From the NCBI GenBank assembly GCA_951217055.1, contig OX578284.1, positions 43,799,467-43,863,466 on the forward strand: a stretch of 64,000 bases of DNA, given 5' to 3'. The translations under genes and the position numbers were made by a program. The stretch's first letter is position 1. Each line of letters opens with the position of its first letter. The notes under the pieces are model-generated. The model saw only the letters and a list, made by a program, of their open reading frames with translations. It made no database searches and had not been told where the DNA came from. Shown here in pieces: positions 48,168 through 63,700 of this stretch. The stretch is from Gerris lacustris. Lineage: Eukaryota; Arthropoda; Insecta; Hemiptera; Gerridae.

Positions 48168-48778
48168 GGCCTCATTCACACTAGAGATTCCTATGTATTT
48201 TGCTTATGTCCATTCAGACTACGATTCCGGTATGCGATTCGTATGAGATTCTCAAATCGAGTATCTCGTCCCCGTGAGCTGCCTCGATTCTTTTTATAAT
48301 TCTTCTCGGAAAGCTGCTGTATGGGCCCATTCAGACTAGGCGATTCCGAATCGCATTCCGAATTCGCTTCAACTCTTGCAATTTATTTTCGTTAAATAAA
48401 ATATTTTAATTATAAATTCATAATAATTACTGTAATATCATTAATTATACTATTTTATTATAAATGATTTTATTTACGTTGCATAAAATATTTTAATTAT
48501 ATAAATATATTAATAAATCAATGTAATATATTATTTATAATTTTTTTTTTTTCAATTGTTTTATTTACTTTAAATAAAATAGGTTAATTATGAATATAAT
48601 AATAAATAAAATATAATTAATTATTTAAAAATTAAATACATATATATGTTAGTGTATAATAAAAGTGGGATCAAAACTAGGAAAAGTGGGGGGAAGAAGC
48701 CGCCGAGATACTGAATCTTGATACTTTTTTGAATCTCATACTCGAATCGCATTCCGGAATCCCAGTGTGAATGAGCCC
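48168..48778. mobile_element. PIF/Harbinger-like MITE, 611 bp
   Basis: The ends are inverted repeats: GGCCTCATTCACACT on the left and AGTGTGAATGAGCCC on the right, with further pairing into GATTCC / GGAATC and GAGTATCTCG-type blocks. A 3-bp duplication TAA lies at 48165-48167 and 48779-48781, as for PIF/Harbinger. The left terminal motif recurs internally as CCATTCAGACTA (48209 and about 48328), so the element has duplicated terminal blocks. No transposase. Confidence 0.8.
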
Positions 48779-48781
48779 TAA

Positions 48782-51260
48782 GCCCTCGATTTGTCACATG
48801 GTGATCACTTTTACCCAGGAAAATATCTGAATTCAAACAACCATAAATATAAACATACTCAGATATGTATTAACAATTAGCCATTAACACAACGTTAATG
48901 AAAGTCTGTAAGTTAACCCTCTGATGGCACATTAATTTTTTTTTATCTAGTTTCAGGTACATAGATCCTTCAGACCTCTATGATAGAATTACTGAGCTTT
49001 ATTTTAATTTTCTCGCATTTACAAAATAATCATTATAAAACAATTAAAATTTCACTAATTATTTTTTAATTAACAATTTTATAAAAATTTGTGAGAGACT
49101 AAGAGGTAAGGCATGCCAAGGTAAAAGCTAAGACATTTAGCTTTGCAGGGTCATTTGAAGAATTCACAGAGCCCAACCAGTTTGGTACTTGCATTACTAA
49201 TCCTAGATGTCAAAGTTTGTGCTTTAGAGGTTTAACAGACCGATGTGCCCACCAGAGGGTTAAAAACAGTTGACTAAATGATTTTAATTTTAAAAAATTT
49301 TACCTGATTAGATGGAAGTGTTTCATGTGTTCCTTCAATCAGCATTTTGGAAGTTTGTTTGGCAGATTTATTAATTTTCATGATCACTCTCTCACTAAGG
49401 TCATCAATCTATTTATCTGGAACTAAAAAATTAATCCCTATGTGACAAAATTATAAACTACATTAAAATGTCGAATATTCATAAAGCTGATCTGATATTT
49501 AGTAGAGCTCTAACCTTAGTATTCCTTTAAAACAAAAATTGTATTATTTTTCTTAAAACTTTATTAGCTAGTAAATTTACTACATCCAAATAAAAACCAA
49601 GAATATTGTCTGTCAATTCAACAAGTAAATGTAAGTGACATTATTATTTTACCCCTTAGGATAGAGTAAAAGGTCAGACTCCTAGGCTCATCAGTGTATC
49701 AGCTACTTATCAGTCATTTTCCTGTTACTATAGATATTAAATTGATTCTGCATTAATTGTTATTTCAGTTTAGGGTAGAACAATATCAACCGGTTTCAGA
49801 GGCCTGTCTAGAAGTAAAACCATTTTTTAGACTTTTTTAAAAAATTAAACTTTCTATGCATATTTTATTTGATGATGCATTCTCAGGAAACTTGCTCTGC
49901 TCTACTATTTTATTAATTAGATATTTTAATTAACTGTTTCAGTTTTTTGATTATTCTCTTGGAAATTTTCATTAAGTTCAGATCATAGAAAGTTTCAGGA
50001 CAGATCATTACACCTGGTCTTAGTATCCCCAAAACTGACAATATTTTTTTATTAGGTTGTGGTCTGTTATCTGTTGTATCTTTGTGGTCCCCTATTAGTA
50101 TTGATAGTCTGTGGTTTTGGATCATCAAGAGGTGTTAAAAAGAATGAATAAAGGAAACATACCCTAATAAATTTAACTGATAGAACTTAAAAGCTAAGCT
50201 GTTACTTGATTTTTCAAATCGACTTAAGTAATTATGTATTAAGGTATAATTTCTTACAATGTGCCTTATTATAAACTCTTTGTCTACTCAGCTTTTAATT
50301 TTTATCAGTTATACGTCTATTGTGTAAGGTTACAGTAGATGCGTATTCAAATGAAAATTGTTCAGCCAAATGATCTGATTTATGGTTACTGCGTGTGTGT
50401 GCATTATAACTATCTTCTTGCTTCTGTCTACCAGCCATTATGGAAGCTATAGATAATTTTTATTTTCTTGGAAGTCCTTTACTATAGTTATTATTGTTGG
50501 ACAGTGGAAAAATGAAAAAAATAGATTACATAAATGAATTGTTTTCTGCATCATTCCAAGACCTTTAAAGACTCAAAAAAGTTTGATGTCTCTAGCAATT
50601 TTTAATCATGTACTCAAGGGTTTTGAAAACAGTGACCCAAAACATTAAAATTTAGCACTTTGCTTAAGTGTTTGTACGTTGACATCCAATGAACTAAACA
50701 GTCCAAAAACATTAAAAAATGTTATAATTAGAACAAAATTGTTGTCAGAACACCCATGAAAAGTAAAAACAATTTGAACGATCAACTTTGACAGACGTCC
50801 AAGTTGAAAGTGTCTAATAGACGTCGCGTTTGTGCATAAATGGATGAAGATACATATCATGACTTCATAAGAAGGTTTGAAGATATCCCAATAAAGGGAT
50901 AAAATGTAAACTCTTTGAAATTTAAAAATGTTTACCAATTAATCATCCCTAAAGACTCAAATAAAATTAGTATAATTAATAAAAAGGGGACAGCCCAGAT
51001 GTAAAAAATGGTTAATATTAGTCGTTTGTCATAGTAAATAAAACTCAGAGGAAAATTTAATTGTTTAAAAACCTCAGTACCTAGGTTTAATGCATACCCA
51101 TTTCCATCACTTTGGTTGGATCATCATAGTCATGATTTATCATTTTACTATACATAAAAGCATATGAGGAGAAGGTATAAAGAATATTAGGTTTTAGGTA
51201 TATTGTTTGAGAGGTTTACTGTGATGTAGAATTGTTGAATGGAATTTCTAGATCTAGGGA
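48782..51260. other. no gene seen
   Basis: AT-rich. Open frames at 49913-50128 and 50645-50938 (minus) have no recognised domains. Nothing else was recognised. Confidence 0.35.
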
Positions 51261-51359
51261 GACACACAGGGTTTTCACAGGGTTTTACTGGCTTAGAACC
51301 AGTATAATTTTAATTTTACTGTTTTTCCTAACCTCAACACAGGACACACAGGGTTTTCA
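51261..51359 (+). repeat. 47-bp fragment of a foldback arm between 17-bp direct repeats
   Basis: The 47 bases at 51291-51337 are identical to 52023-52069, in the right arm of the TTAA-flanked foldback element. They lie between exact copies of GACACACAGGGTTTTCA at 51261-51277 and 51343-51359. This looks like a transposed or recombined fragment with duplicated flank, or repair-derived filler. Confidence 0.85.
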
Positions 51360-51413
51360 AGTAGAAGGTTATTATAAAATGCTGATAAAGTATTTAATCT
51401 ATCTATCTTTACC

Positions 51414-51690
51414 CAGTGCTTGATTTGTGACTGTTCGCACCGGTACGCCATACTGGTACCTCTGACGGATGATTGTTGGTGCACATGGGAGTTTTTTTTG
51501 TGTTTATTTTTTACCAATGTTTTTTTCTTGTTTATTTTTTACCAAGTGTGAATAAAACATTTGTATTCATACTTTTAAAATCCTCAGAAAATTGTTAAAA
51601 TAATGTTTTAAAAAATTAAAATGTCAAAACTTTTGGACCACAAGGTCACAGTACTGGAACCTCTCTTTTTCAAATCCAAATCAAGCACTG
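51414..51690. mobile_element. 277-bp hAT MITE
   Basis: The ends CAGTGCTTGATTTG and CAAATCAAGCACTG are perfect 14-base inverted repeats of a common hAT type. The flanks ATCTTTACC and ATCTTACC look like an 8-bp duplication with one inserted base. No coding capacity. Confidence 0.85.
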
Positions 51691-51730
51691 ATCTTACCTC
51701 TCCCAAATGTATCCCTGTACCTAGCGCCCC

Positions 51731-52087
51731 TTAAGGCTCTACCACTCTTTGAGGTTAGAAAAATCAATAAATTGAACATTTTATTGGTTCTAAGCAAGAT
51801 ATCAAAAATCTGATCACAGGCTTCATTCCTAATTTTAATTCTGCACAATTTGAGCCCTATTTCAACTTCCTATGATAAATAGTGCAGGCGCCATTTCAAT
51901 ACAACGGTAAAACTCGTATTAAAATTGTGCCTGTACTATTTATCATAGGAAGTTGAAATAGGGCTCAAATTGTGCAGAATTAAAATTAGGAATGAAGCCT
52001 GTGATTAGATTTTTGATATCTTGCTTAGAACCAGTATAATTTTAATTTTACTGTTTTTCCTAACCTCAAAGGGCGGTAGAGCCTTAA
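51731..52087. mobile_element. 357-bp TTAA-flanked foldback MITE
   Basis: Arms of about 155 bases pair over nearly their full length with a small loop around 51885-51925. The ends read TTAAGGCTCTACC and GGTAGAGCCTTAA, so a TTAA at each side may be a target-site duplication as in piggyBac-like elements. Arm pairing is high, including perfect stretches around TTCATTCCTAATTTTAATTC. No open frame. Confidence 0.85.
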
Positions 52088-54720
52088 TAACCAAATGCTA
52101 GCCTACTAATAAAAAGTACCTCCTCCATCGATGTAACACCGATTAACACCTGATGAGCAAAAAAATAAAAACAAAATCGCCGAATTCAATTTGGCACCGC
52201 TTGAATATAATTATTGATATTATTGAAAGTTGGCTTAGAGTACAACTTTGTTGTGAAGAAATATTCTCAGCATCTATCTAAAGAGAGAAGCTCTACTCTG
52301 GGGTTGGGTTATGCTGGGAGAGAATAACATGCTTGTTTTTTTTTAAACACCATGAAAAATAATTTATTGAATAAAAGCTATAATTTTGACCAAAGAATTG
52401 TCACTAATGAAATTAGTGGCTCCTTTGAGATTTCAAAGGATTGTTTTATTCTTGTAAGTGTAAGTGTGATAAAGACTAAATTTTGTATTATGCTACATTT
52501 CGGTGACAAGGATGAAAGGAAGAAGAAGAAAGCATAGCAAAAATGGTAGATCAGACAGCTGGAAGGAGAATGACAGCGGAACAAGAGAAGTAAAATTGAT
52601 AAAGTATGATTATTCAAATGAAGAAGAGGCAGTGTGTGAAGCCCTGATGACATCTAGATGGAAGCAGGACATGCAACTAGTTCAGGTATTACTAATAAGA
52701 TATATAAAAGGTCCCCTTATGGACAAGGAAAGAGCACTATAATTTTAGGTATCAAGAATAATATCTAATAAACTTCAAATTTAATGTGTTTGACCAAGCA
52801 AGTGAAGAGAGGGGCATCAATATCACCTATCATTCTTCTCAACAAAAAGAACTTAAAGTCGAATAAATGTCATTAAATTTTACCTTACCTTATGTATATT
52901 GCCATTGGAAAAAGTAGCAGTGACTGTGATTTCTAGTTTTAGAATCATTTTGTTGTTTTATTTGGTTAAGTGTTTGAAAATTAACAATATTTTTCCATTT
53001 ATAATAACATATTAAATTATGGACTGAGTTGCAACATTATTATTAGATTCAGTGTAGCCATTTGGAAACAAAATATTCACTGATCTTTCTTGCGAACTCA
53101 ATATTTCATCAATTTTGTTTTATTATTATCTCTCCTCATTTTATTATAAATTAAAATTTATAGACTTTTAATTAAAAAATTAAATTATTGAATTGAATAA
53201 TCTGCGTGATATATAATATTGCAGTAAATATAATATGCAGTAATAGTAATACAGGCAGCACTGTTTCATAGCAATTTTTATAATTTATTTGATTGATCCA
53301 ACCAATATTTTGTGAAACCTACTCAAACAAAAGTAGACTAAGGAAGAATGTAAGTACATATAATTATAATGAATTACTCTTTAAATTTGTTAAATTTTAT
53401 ACTAGTTATCTTTTATAGGTGCACGTCGAGAATGTATTTATTTATACTACTTTTAGGAATATTACTTTAAAAAAAATCCTATCCCCTCTACACAAGCTGT
53501 TCATAATTTCAAACTTTTAACTTTTAATCATAGGAATCTGCCCAAATGAGTGAAAATGTTTAAAACAGAAGAAGTTTTACACTATTCTGATGAAATTTGG
53601 ATGATACGTAAAAGTTAGCCTACAGGTAACCGTTTAACATTTTTCAATGATAACAATTTGTATGAGTGACATGATTGTCATAAGAGGAGAGGCTACCCAG
53701 TGGTAGTACTCCTGTTGTGCGTAACATTAATCTACTTCATCGGTTGAGGGTGTGAACTATAGTAGCAGGTCACGAGGCCAATGCCTCTTCAGCCGACGGG
53801 GTGGTTGATCAGGGATATGAAAGGATGCCATGGATTTGACTAAAGGATTAGGATGGTGATTTAAGGTTTCATGGAAATGTTTATAACGGGTAGAAGCGAG
53901 GTCATGAACAAAAGGAATTTTTAGGTCGTGGTGAATTGTAAGGTTAGAAACGTATGGTGGGGAATTGGTGTTTTTTCGAAGGATCTTTGATTGAAGGGAT
54001 TGGAGTCTATAGGAATTTTAGTGCTTGGTGCAACCCCAGAAAGGCTAGAGATTATGAAAACTTCATGTTAGTGGGAATTTTTGAACTATTTTATTATTTT
54101 TCAAAATTTTCATTCAGAATAAAATAGTTCTTGAACCTCTAAAAAAAATTGATTTGTTGTAGAGAATGTTCAGTTTCTAAAGCTGGGTACACTCTAAAAA
54201 AATATTTTATCTAGTAAGGCTGTGTGGGCTGAATACAGAGAGTGTGCGTGCCTATGTAGACACTCTGACACAAAATTTATTTACTGTTTGTGGTCATTCT
54301 TTATCATAAATCTTTTGGCCACCAGGTAATTCGACACCCAGCTTTAAAAACTTTAACTGCTTACCAAGAGTAGGCTACCCTTATTTTGGATGGTATCGAA
54401 AAATATTATTTAGATAATTGGTTCAGAATTGAATGAAACGTGTAAATATTAAGTTTTAGTTAATTTTCTGAAATATTAAATGTTAGTATGTTTTCATAAA
54501 ATAATCAATAAGAAAACCACAACAAATCATTCACACTTCATTTTAATAATAATCAAAAAGTTTTTGCCAATTGCCTGGGTTATTATCTATGATGAGCTAA
54601 AGGAAATAATTACACAGCTCATTGTCAATATTCCCCTAGTTAGTGCACATTCAAAATGCTTGTAGAGAATTTATAAATGGAGTCGAAATTTTTGCAAAAG
54701 TAGGTGGCAAAATGACAGAG
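52088..54720. other. no gene seen
   Basis: AT-rich. Open frames at 52352-52742 on both strands overlap and are unrecognised. A less AT-rich patch at 53685-53830 (GGCTACCCAGTGGTAG, GCCGACGGGGTGGTTGATC) has no identified feature. Confidence 0.35.
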
Positions 54721-54945
54721 GGCCCCCGGACCCCTGCTTTGTTGAATAAGTAGTACCCTTTTCTTGTTACCTCTACGAATACCCCCCCCCCCCCCCCCTC
54801 CTGAAAAGTAGGAAAAGAGTCTTATGTGTAACAATCGCTGGAACTCTACCTCGGGGCTAGTAAAATGGACCTAAAAGATGGCCTAATTGGTAGGTTCAGA
54901 CAAGTGGGTTCGTCCTTCCTATCTAGTACTAGTACTAGGACCTTA
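54721..54945 (+). repeat. poly-C tract and SINE body copy
   Basis: GGGCCCCCGGACCCCTGC is followed by a 17-base C run at 54782-54798. From about 54835 the sequence matches the SINE body at 11149-11240: AACTCTACC, GGCCTAATTGGTAGGTTC, ACAAGTGGGTTCGTCC and CTATCTAG. The tRNA-like head is not visible here. Divergence suggests an old insertion. Confidence 0.6.
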
Positions 54946-55499
54946 CTACTACTATTAAAAACAAGTATGGACGATATAAAAGCAAAATGCAAATTTTTCT
55001 ACACAAGTTCTTTATGGGACACTGGGACACATCGCTAGTATAGGAAGAATGGGGTAGTTTGATGGGATGCAAGTTGTAGTAAAAGCTAGAGGTTGTAACA
55101 CTTAATATTTAGTTTTATGTTTCCTTTATTTTCACCTTCCATTTTATTTTTTAAAAAAATAGATTCATTTTTACGATCCTTAAATAAGAAATCAACAGCA
55201 GCAATTTAAGATTTTATATTTTATTTTATTTGTCTTTACCAAAATTAGCGTAAAATATAGGAAAAATTGTCAAAATATTAAAATTATTTACTTTGAAAAA
55301 GGTATGTGTTAATTGCGTTGAGCATTGTAATAATTAAAAAATTAGTAGGAATCATTTTTATTATACACATTTAAATGAGATGTGAGTATTCAAACATGCT
55401 GCTACCTATGAATGAAGATTAGAACTATACTAAAGGAATAAGGAAGTGTGCTAGTTGGTAGTTAGGGTAAGTTTTAGATAGATAGCGTAAGTAGTCGAA

Positions 55500-55500
<1 letters not shown>
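54946..55500. other. no gene seen
   Basis: AT-rich. GGACCTTACTACTACTATTA at about 54940 is the end of the SINE-like stretch. Confidence 0.35.
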
Positions 55501-58770
<3,270 letters not shown>

Positions 58771-60740
58771 CAGAGACCTTCAAAATGTAGCATTTATTTT
58801 TATGAAATGTGGCACTAAAAAATGTGGCAATATGGCACTTATTTTGGCCAAATGTGGCATTTATTTTAGCTAATGTGGCATTTATTTTTCAACTTTCCAA
58901 CCCCCCCCCCCCTCCCCTTTCCATTGTAAAAGGGATATTAAATCGTGCAACTTGAGTCCTATTAACTACATTATTACTAGGGTTAGGAATTATATGCTCT
59001 AAAAAGCCTAAATACATTCTCTCTGCATGCCCGAAATATTCTTTTATATTCTCTACCAATTATTTAGGCCAACCGGGGGGGGGGGGGGATTTGAAAAAAC
59101 ACATTTACTACTTAATGAAATTTATTAGAATTTGTGCATATACATACTTATATGTATATAAGATGAAGAAGGTTTCTTACTTATATGCACTTCTTTTTAT
59201 GTAGCAATTTGCTTTGTAAACAAATTTCAAATTAAAATTATTATACTTTAATTCAAATATACTAATATACTGTACAATAATTATCTTTTCAATATTTTCT
59301 GTGGTCAATTTCTAGCGATTGTTTGCTAGTATATTTTTTAATTTCAAAAATGACCTTTCCACGTTGGTAGAAACAATTGGCATATACATACTTCAATATA
59401 AAGCAGTCTTTAAAACTTGATTCTGCGTCTCCGCCTTGCATTATTTTAACCCTTAAGCGCCCAGGATAACATTAACTATTTCATTCCAATCTCGATTTAC
59501 ATTTAAAGTAGCTTCCAGTATTTTTCGGGCTTGCTCTCCTTTTTGGCCCGGCAACTCCATCGCAGCTTTTTGGAGCTCCAAGACAACTTTAGCAGCTGAA
59601 GTCAACGAAGTGCCTTGCACCTCTTCTTCTTTCATCTGTGGAAACTTAAAAAAATGGGCTCGTATAAAATTTAGCTGCGTCAAAGTTTGAACGTTTCCCA
59701 GTGCCTGCTTGGCTATTTTAATTGCCATGTTATCCTCTTCGTCGAATTCTTATAATAGAACTTTCACTTTTTCTCCATGTTCTGCAGTTCTGCGTAATAA
59801 AGGGCCGCTTTTATTTAAGTTTCCCATCTTGTTAGGATAGGCTCTGAAGGAAGAGGGGTCCCTGGTAGCATTTCCTTGAAGATTGGCACTCGGCTTAGAG
59901 CTTTAATAAAAATTTGTTTACCCGCTAAAATTAAGTCATTTACAGGTGGTGAAAAACAGCATGGGCCAAGCAGGTTACATGGACCATTTTAGAGAACACA
60001 CCCCCGCTTTCAGTATGTATGCAGCGCTGTCAGAGCAGGGCAGTTCGGTTAATTCTATTCTTTGGCATGGTCAAAAAATGTTATACACAAAGAAAGTTTA
60101 AAATCACCGGGAAAGTTCGAAGACTATAAGAATACAATAACTGTCAACAACCAGAGAGGAGGAATGATATATGGTCAAGTATCTGACTCAGGTACACCTG
60201 AGACTGGAAGAGGCACCATTAGCAAAAAACCCAAAATATAACACTATGTTTCTAAAGGAGGAGTTAATCCCTAAACCATTCAATATTACTACGAATGTGC
60301 CAATGGTTATCCTCTAAGTATGCTACTTATACCTTTTAAGGGTAATTGGTATTGAACACGACAACACTACCTGCGCCTTTCCCCAGATTATTTGCTTCAC
60401 ACGGCTTTAAACTTGATTTTTTTAACCTTAGAACTTCTACCCGAGACGAAGTGTGTCACTACCCTAAGATAGGAATCCACGTCACTTGGGGAATCCTCAG
60501 CACCTTGGAATCCTGCCCTGCAAGGCGTATCTTACCTGGTTTTATGGGTTGTAGCAAAACCCCTTAGAATATTAGAATATTTCTATTTTTTTTCTCAGAA
60601 CTTAGCCCAAATAAGGCAAAATGTGGCACAAAGTGTGGCATTTTACCGAAAATCGGCAAAATGTGGCTTTTTACCGAAAAATAGGCAAAATGTGGCATTT
60701 TAGTATGGCGCCATGGCAAAAAGGCATTTGAAGGTCTCTG
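58771..60740 (-). mobile_element. hAT transposon, 1970 bp, within bazooka intron 1
   Basis: The ends CAGAGACCTTCAAA and TTTGAAGGTCTCTG are perfect 14-base inverted repeats. The flanks are exact 8-bp duplications CTCATATA (58763-58770 and 60741-60748). Both termini carry clustered AATGTGGCA-type repeats: five within 58783-58890 and four within 60618-60700. They look like transposase-binding subterminal repeats. The interior has a decayed transposase fragment on the minus strand, a C run (58901-58912) and a G run (59075-59088). Confidence 0.95.
59453..59900 (-). pseudogene. decayed hAT-type transposase fragment
   Basis: The longest frame is 59453-59728 on the minus strand (91 codons, from Met). 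It includes MAIKIAKQALGNVQTLTQLN and FIRAHFFKFPQMKEEEVQGT. Upstream, other frames give PSEPILTRWET and YYAE...KVL, and then EEDNMAIK in the main frame. The order TRW.TW..A..YYAE, then a hydrophobic helix, then QG..L, recalls CGGBP/ZMYM-related hAT transposases. Frame breaks and loss of the BED finger and dimerisation region show it is dead. Family assignment rests on memory of conserved words plus the hAT termini around it. Confidence 0.6.
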
Positions 60741-60748
60741 CTCATATA

Positions 60749-63700
60749 GTATAATTCAGTGTTTCTTATAAATTTTATTTTATTTTGGAGGTCCAACCAT
60801 AAAAAAACAATCATCAAATCTTGTAATTATGTATATTCATTTTTATTGCCTTCTTTTAAATACAGTTTCCAAGAACTTGCCTTTGAAGACAGTACTGGTA
60901 GTTCTTATAAAAATGTTTAATATGTACGAGCCAAGAATAACTTAAAACAAAGAACAAGGAAGACATCATAAGTGGAAAAAACATTGTTTGTAAAAGCGTT
61001 TCGTGTTGGCTTATAGAATCATAAGTTTGTTTGTTTACATGCTAACTAAATATTTAGATGTTCGTAACCTCTTAATTGTGTACTCTTTGCTTATAGTAGT
61101 AGTAGATTGTTTTTAAGGGATGTATCTGTGGTCTTTGTTTGTTTTATATTGCGTCTGGTTGGCTTTTTCGTTTTGTGTCAACTGCTGTTTTGACAAAAAC
61201 CTTTAGAGATATATTTTTTTAACAATAAATTTAAAATATAAAAAAGATAAGTAATATAAGCTGCGTTAAAATCTTTTAAAAAATAAGGTTTTAAATTCTT
61301 TGTATCCACTTCTAGACTTTACGTGAAATGTTTAATATTTACCATTATATTTCTCTACAACGCTGTTGACGCTCATTTAAGTTCCTAGGATTGTCAAACC
61401 TCGAGTTTACTCTGTCAAAACAAACACACCATGAACATCCCGAAGATGCTTCTAATATTTAAAGCAAAACGTCGGGGAATCACCCTTCGAGCCACAGTCG
61501 CCACTGAAAGACCTAGATCTGCATGTTCGTTGACGCTGTTTTTTCCTTAAAACACCATTTATCACCGTAAAGATACCCCAAACACTGGGTCCGAAACGTA
61601 AGGACCTACACCTTTATTTTGAATTCGATTTTGCCTTATGGTATAACGCTATAAATGTCTACTTGTTTTCATTGTAATTTAGTTAATAGTTTAAGTAACA
61701 CATTGACCACCATTTTAAAGAAAACACTTTTTTTTTACTTAAAGAACGATTATTAAACGTATAAATCGCATCTACGCGGTATTCTCTCAATTTAAGCGAT
61801 TGAAAGTGCGTAGATAAGAAAATACGATTTTTAGAGAAATCATCAGCTGATCAATATTTTGAATATATGATGGTTTGTAATATCTTTTTATTTTCTCATA
61901 TACTTAGTTCATATAAAGAGGAAAGCATTGTGATAGTGTAAAAATTTGATTTTGATATTTTGGTGAATCTAATCGTGTTTAGCTTCCTTGAGTCCAAAAA
62001 AAAAATCAGACGTCTGTGCAGACTCGTAGAGCCTAACTTCTGAGTCAATTTCGATTAAATTTAGCATACATGTTCAAAAAAATCATTCCCTGAAGTGAAA
62101 TCGAGGAACAAATGTTCGGAAACGGTTCGAACCATTTTTTATTAAAAAATCCATTTAAAGTCGCATCTAGCCATATTAGTTGTTTTCTCAGGAAAGATCT
62201 AGTTTTCGAGGTATTGATGAAAATACATCTGATTTAGCTACAAATCGTTTTAATACTAATTAAATGAAATACAATATTTATCTATATATATAAGTAATTT
62301 TGTCGTTGTTTGACCGATTTTTACATCTTTATGCGCGTTTTTAATTTAATGCTACATTCCTGTGGTTTATGGACAGAAGGTATTTTAAGATAATTTAAAT
62401 TAAGACTTGTTTCTTTGGAGAAAAACAAGAACTCTTTAAGGAGTAAAGATCAGCACTAAACTCTTTAAAGTTTATTTATAATGACCTGAGTTACACAAAA
62501 TCTCGGTTGAAAACTTAGTTGTGTTAAGCTTTAGACTGCTCGTTATTCTTCCTTATTGTAGTTTATTTTTAGTGTAATTCTTGAATATTTTAATGGTTTT
62601 AAGTTAGTGTGGTACATGAAGCTTAACTGTTCTTGGGCATTTTTAAGTCTTTTCAAAGTTGTTTTGGTCCTTTTATCTTGGTTCTTTTGGCTTGTTTATT
62701 TGTTCCACCTGTCAAGTGCCCCTTGTATTTTTCCTGTTTACATTTAAAAGGTTATTCTTATCACTTGGCCTGTTTTCTTCGGTTATCTTTAGTTTTTAAT
62801 GTAAAGTTTACCTTATCTTATCACGATTTTTTTGTTGTCTCCTTAACAAACATGAACAAGAAATATTTTAAGGATTGTTAGGGTAAGTGATTCTTGGTTT
62901 ATGTTCGGGGTACTAAAACTTTACAGTGACTACTTTTAAGTTTAGTGTGTACTAGGGCTATTTAAGTTTATGCAGGTGCATTAAGGTTTTTGAAGTGAAG
63001 TAATGGTTAGACAGATAAACGCGGGTGTTTAGTAGTCACGCTTATCAGTGTGTTATCATATCCTCTTTTTGCTCTATTTGTTTATCGTTGGTTTGATGCG
63101 TTGAACTAAGACATCGTTTTTATTTTTTTCTTGATTTTTAGTTTTAAAAGCAATAGTTAAACAAAAAAATATTGTTTTCTGTTATTCTTTTGAGAGAACT
63201 TAAATAAAGCATTATTACAGTGACTAATTTAAGGATGTAATTACGTTTATTTAACTTTAAACAAAAAGGTTTCACGGTAAACACTTCACAAAAGTGCCAA
63301 TTTGATTTGCTTATGTAGGTTGTAATAAAATCACATATACTTAGTTACTGTTTATTATAGGCCTATTTCAACTTCTACAGTTGGGTCATCATCGGCGGAG
63401 TGGTGATGGTTGAATCAGTCTATTTGGTTCCTCGAGTTTTATTCGCCATGGTTATATTTCATAAGATTGGATAGAAACAACAAATTGTATGCTTTATACT
63501 AACTTTTAATCACTCTCTTTAAAATATGAATGATGCTTGTAAGAAAAAATCAAATCGACAGTGAACGTTAAAAAAAAAGTTATCCGTATATAATGATAGA
63601 TTCGAAGTATCTGGGTTGACACAATTCTAGACTGTCTACTCCGGAAGCTTTAAACTTGATATTGTTTCTGCCTTAGCTTTGTAAACTTAGGTTTATTGTA

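Noticed and set aside
62633..62881. 82-codon Phe/Leu-rich open frame in bazooka intron 1
   Set aside because: No recognised domain and T-rich composition; hydrophobic content follows from base bias.
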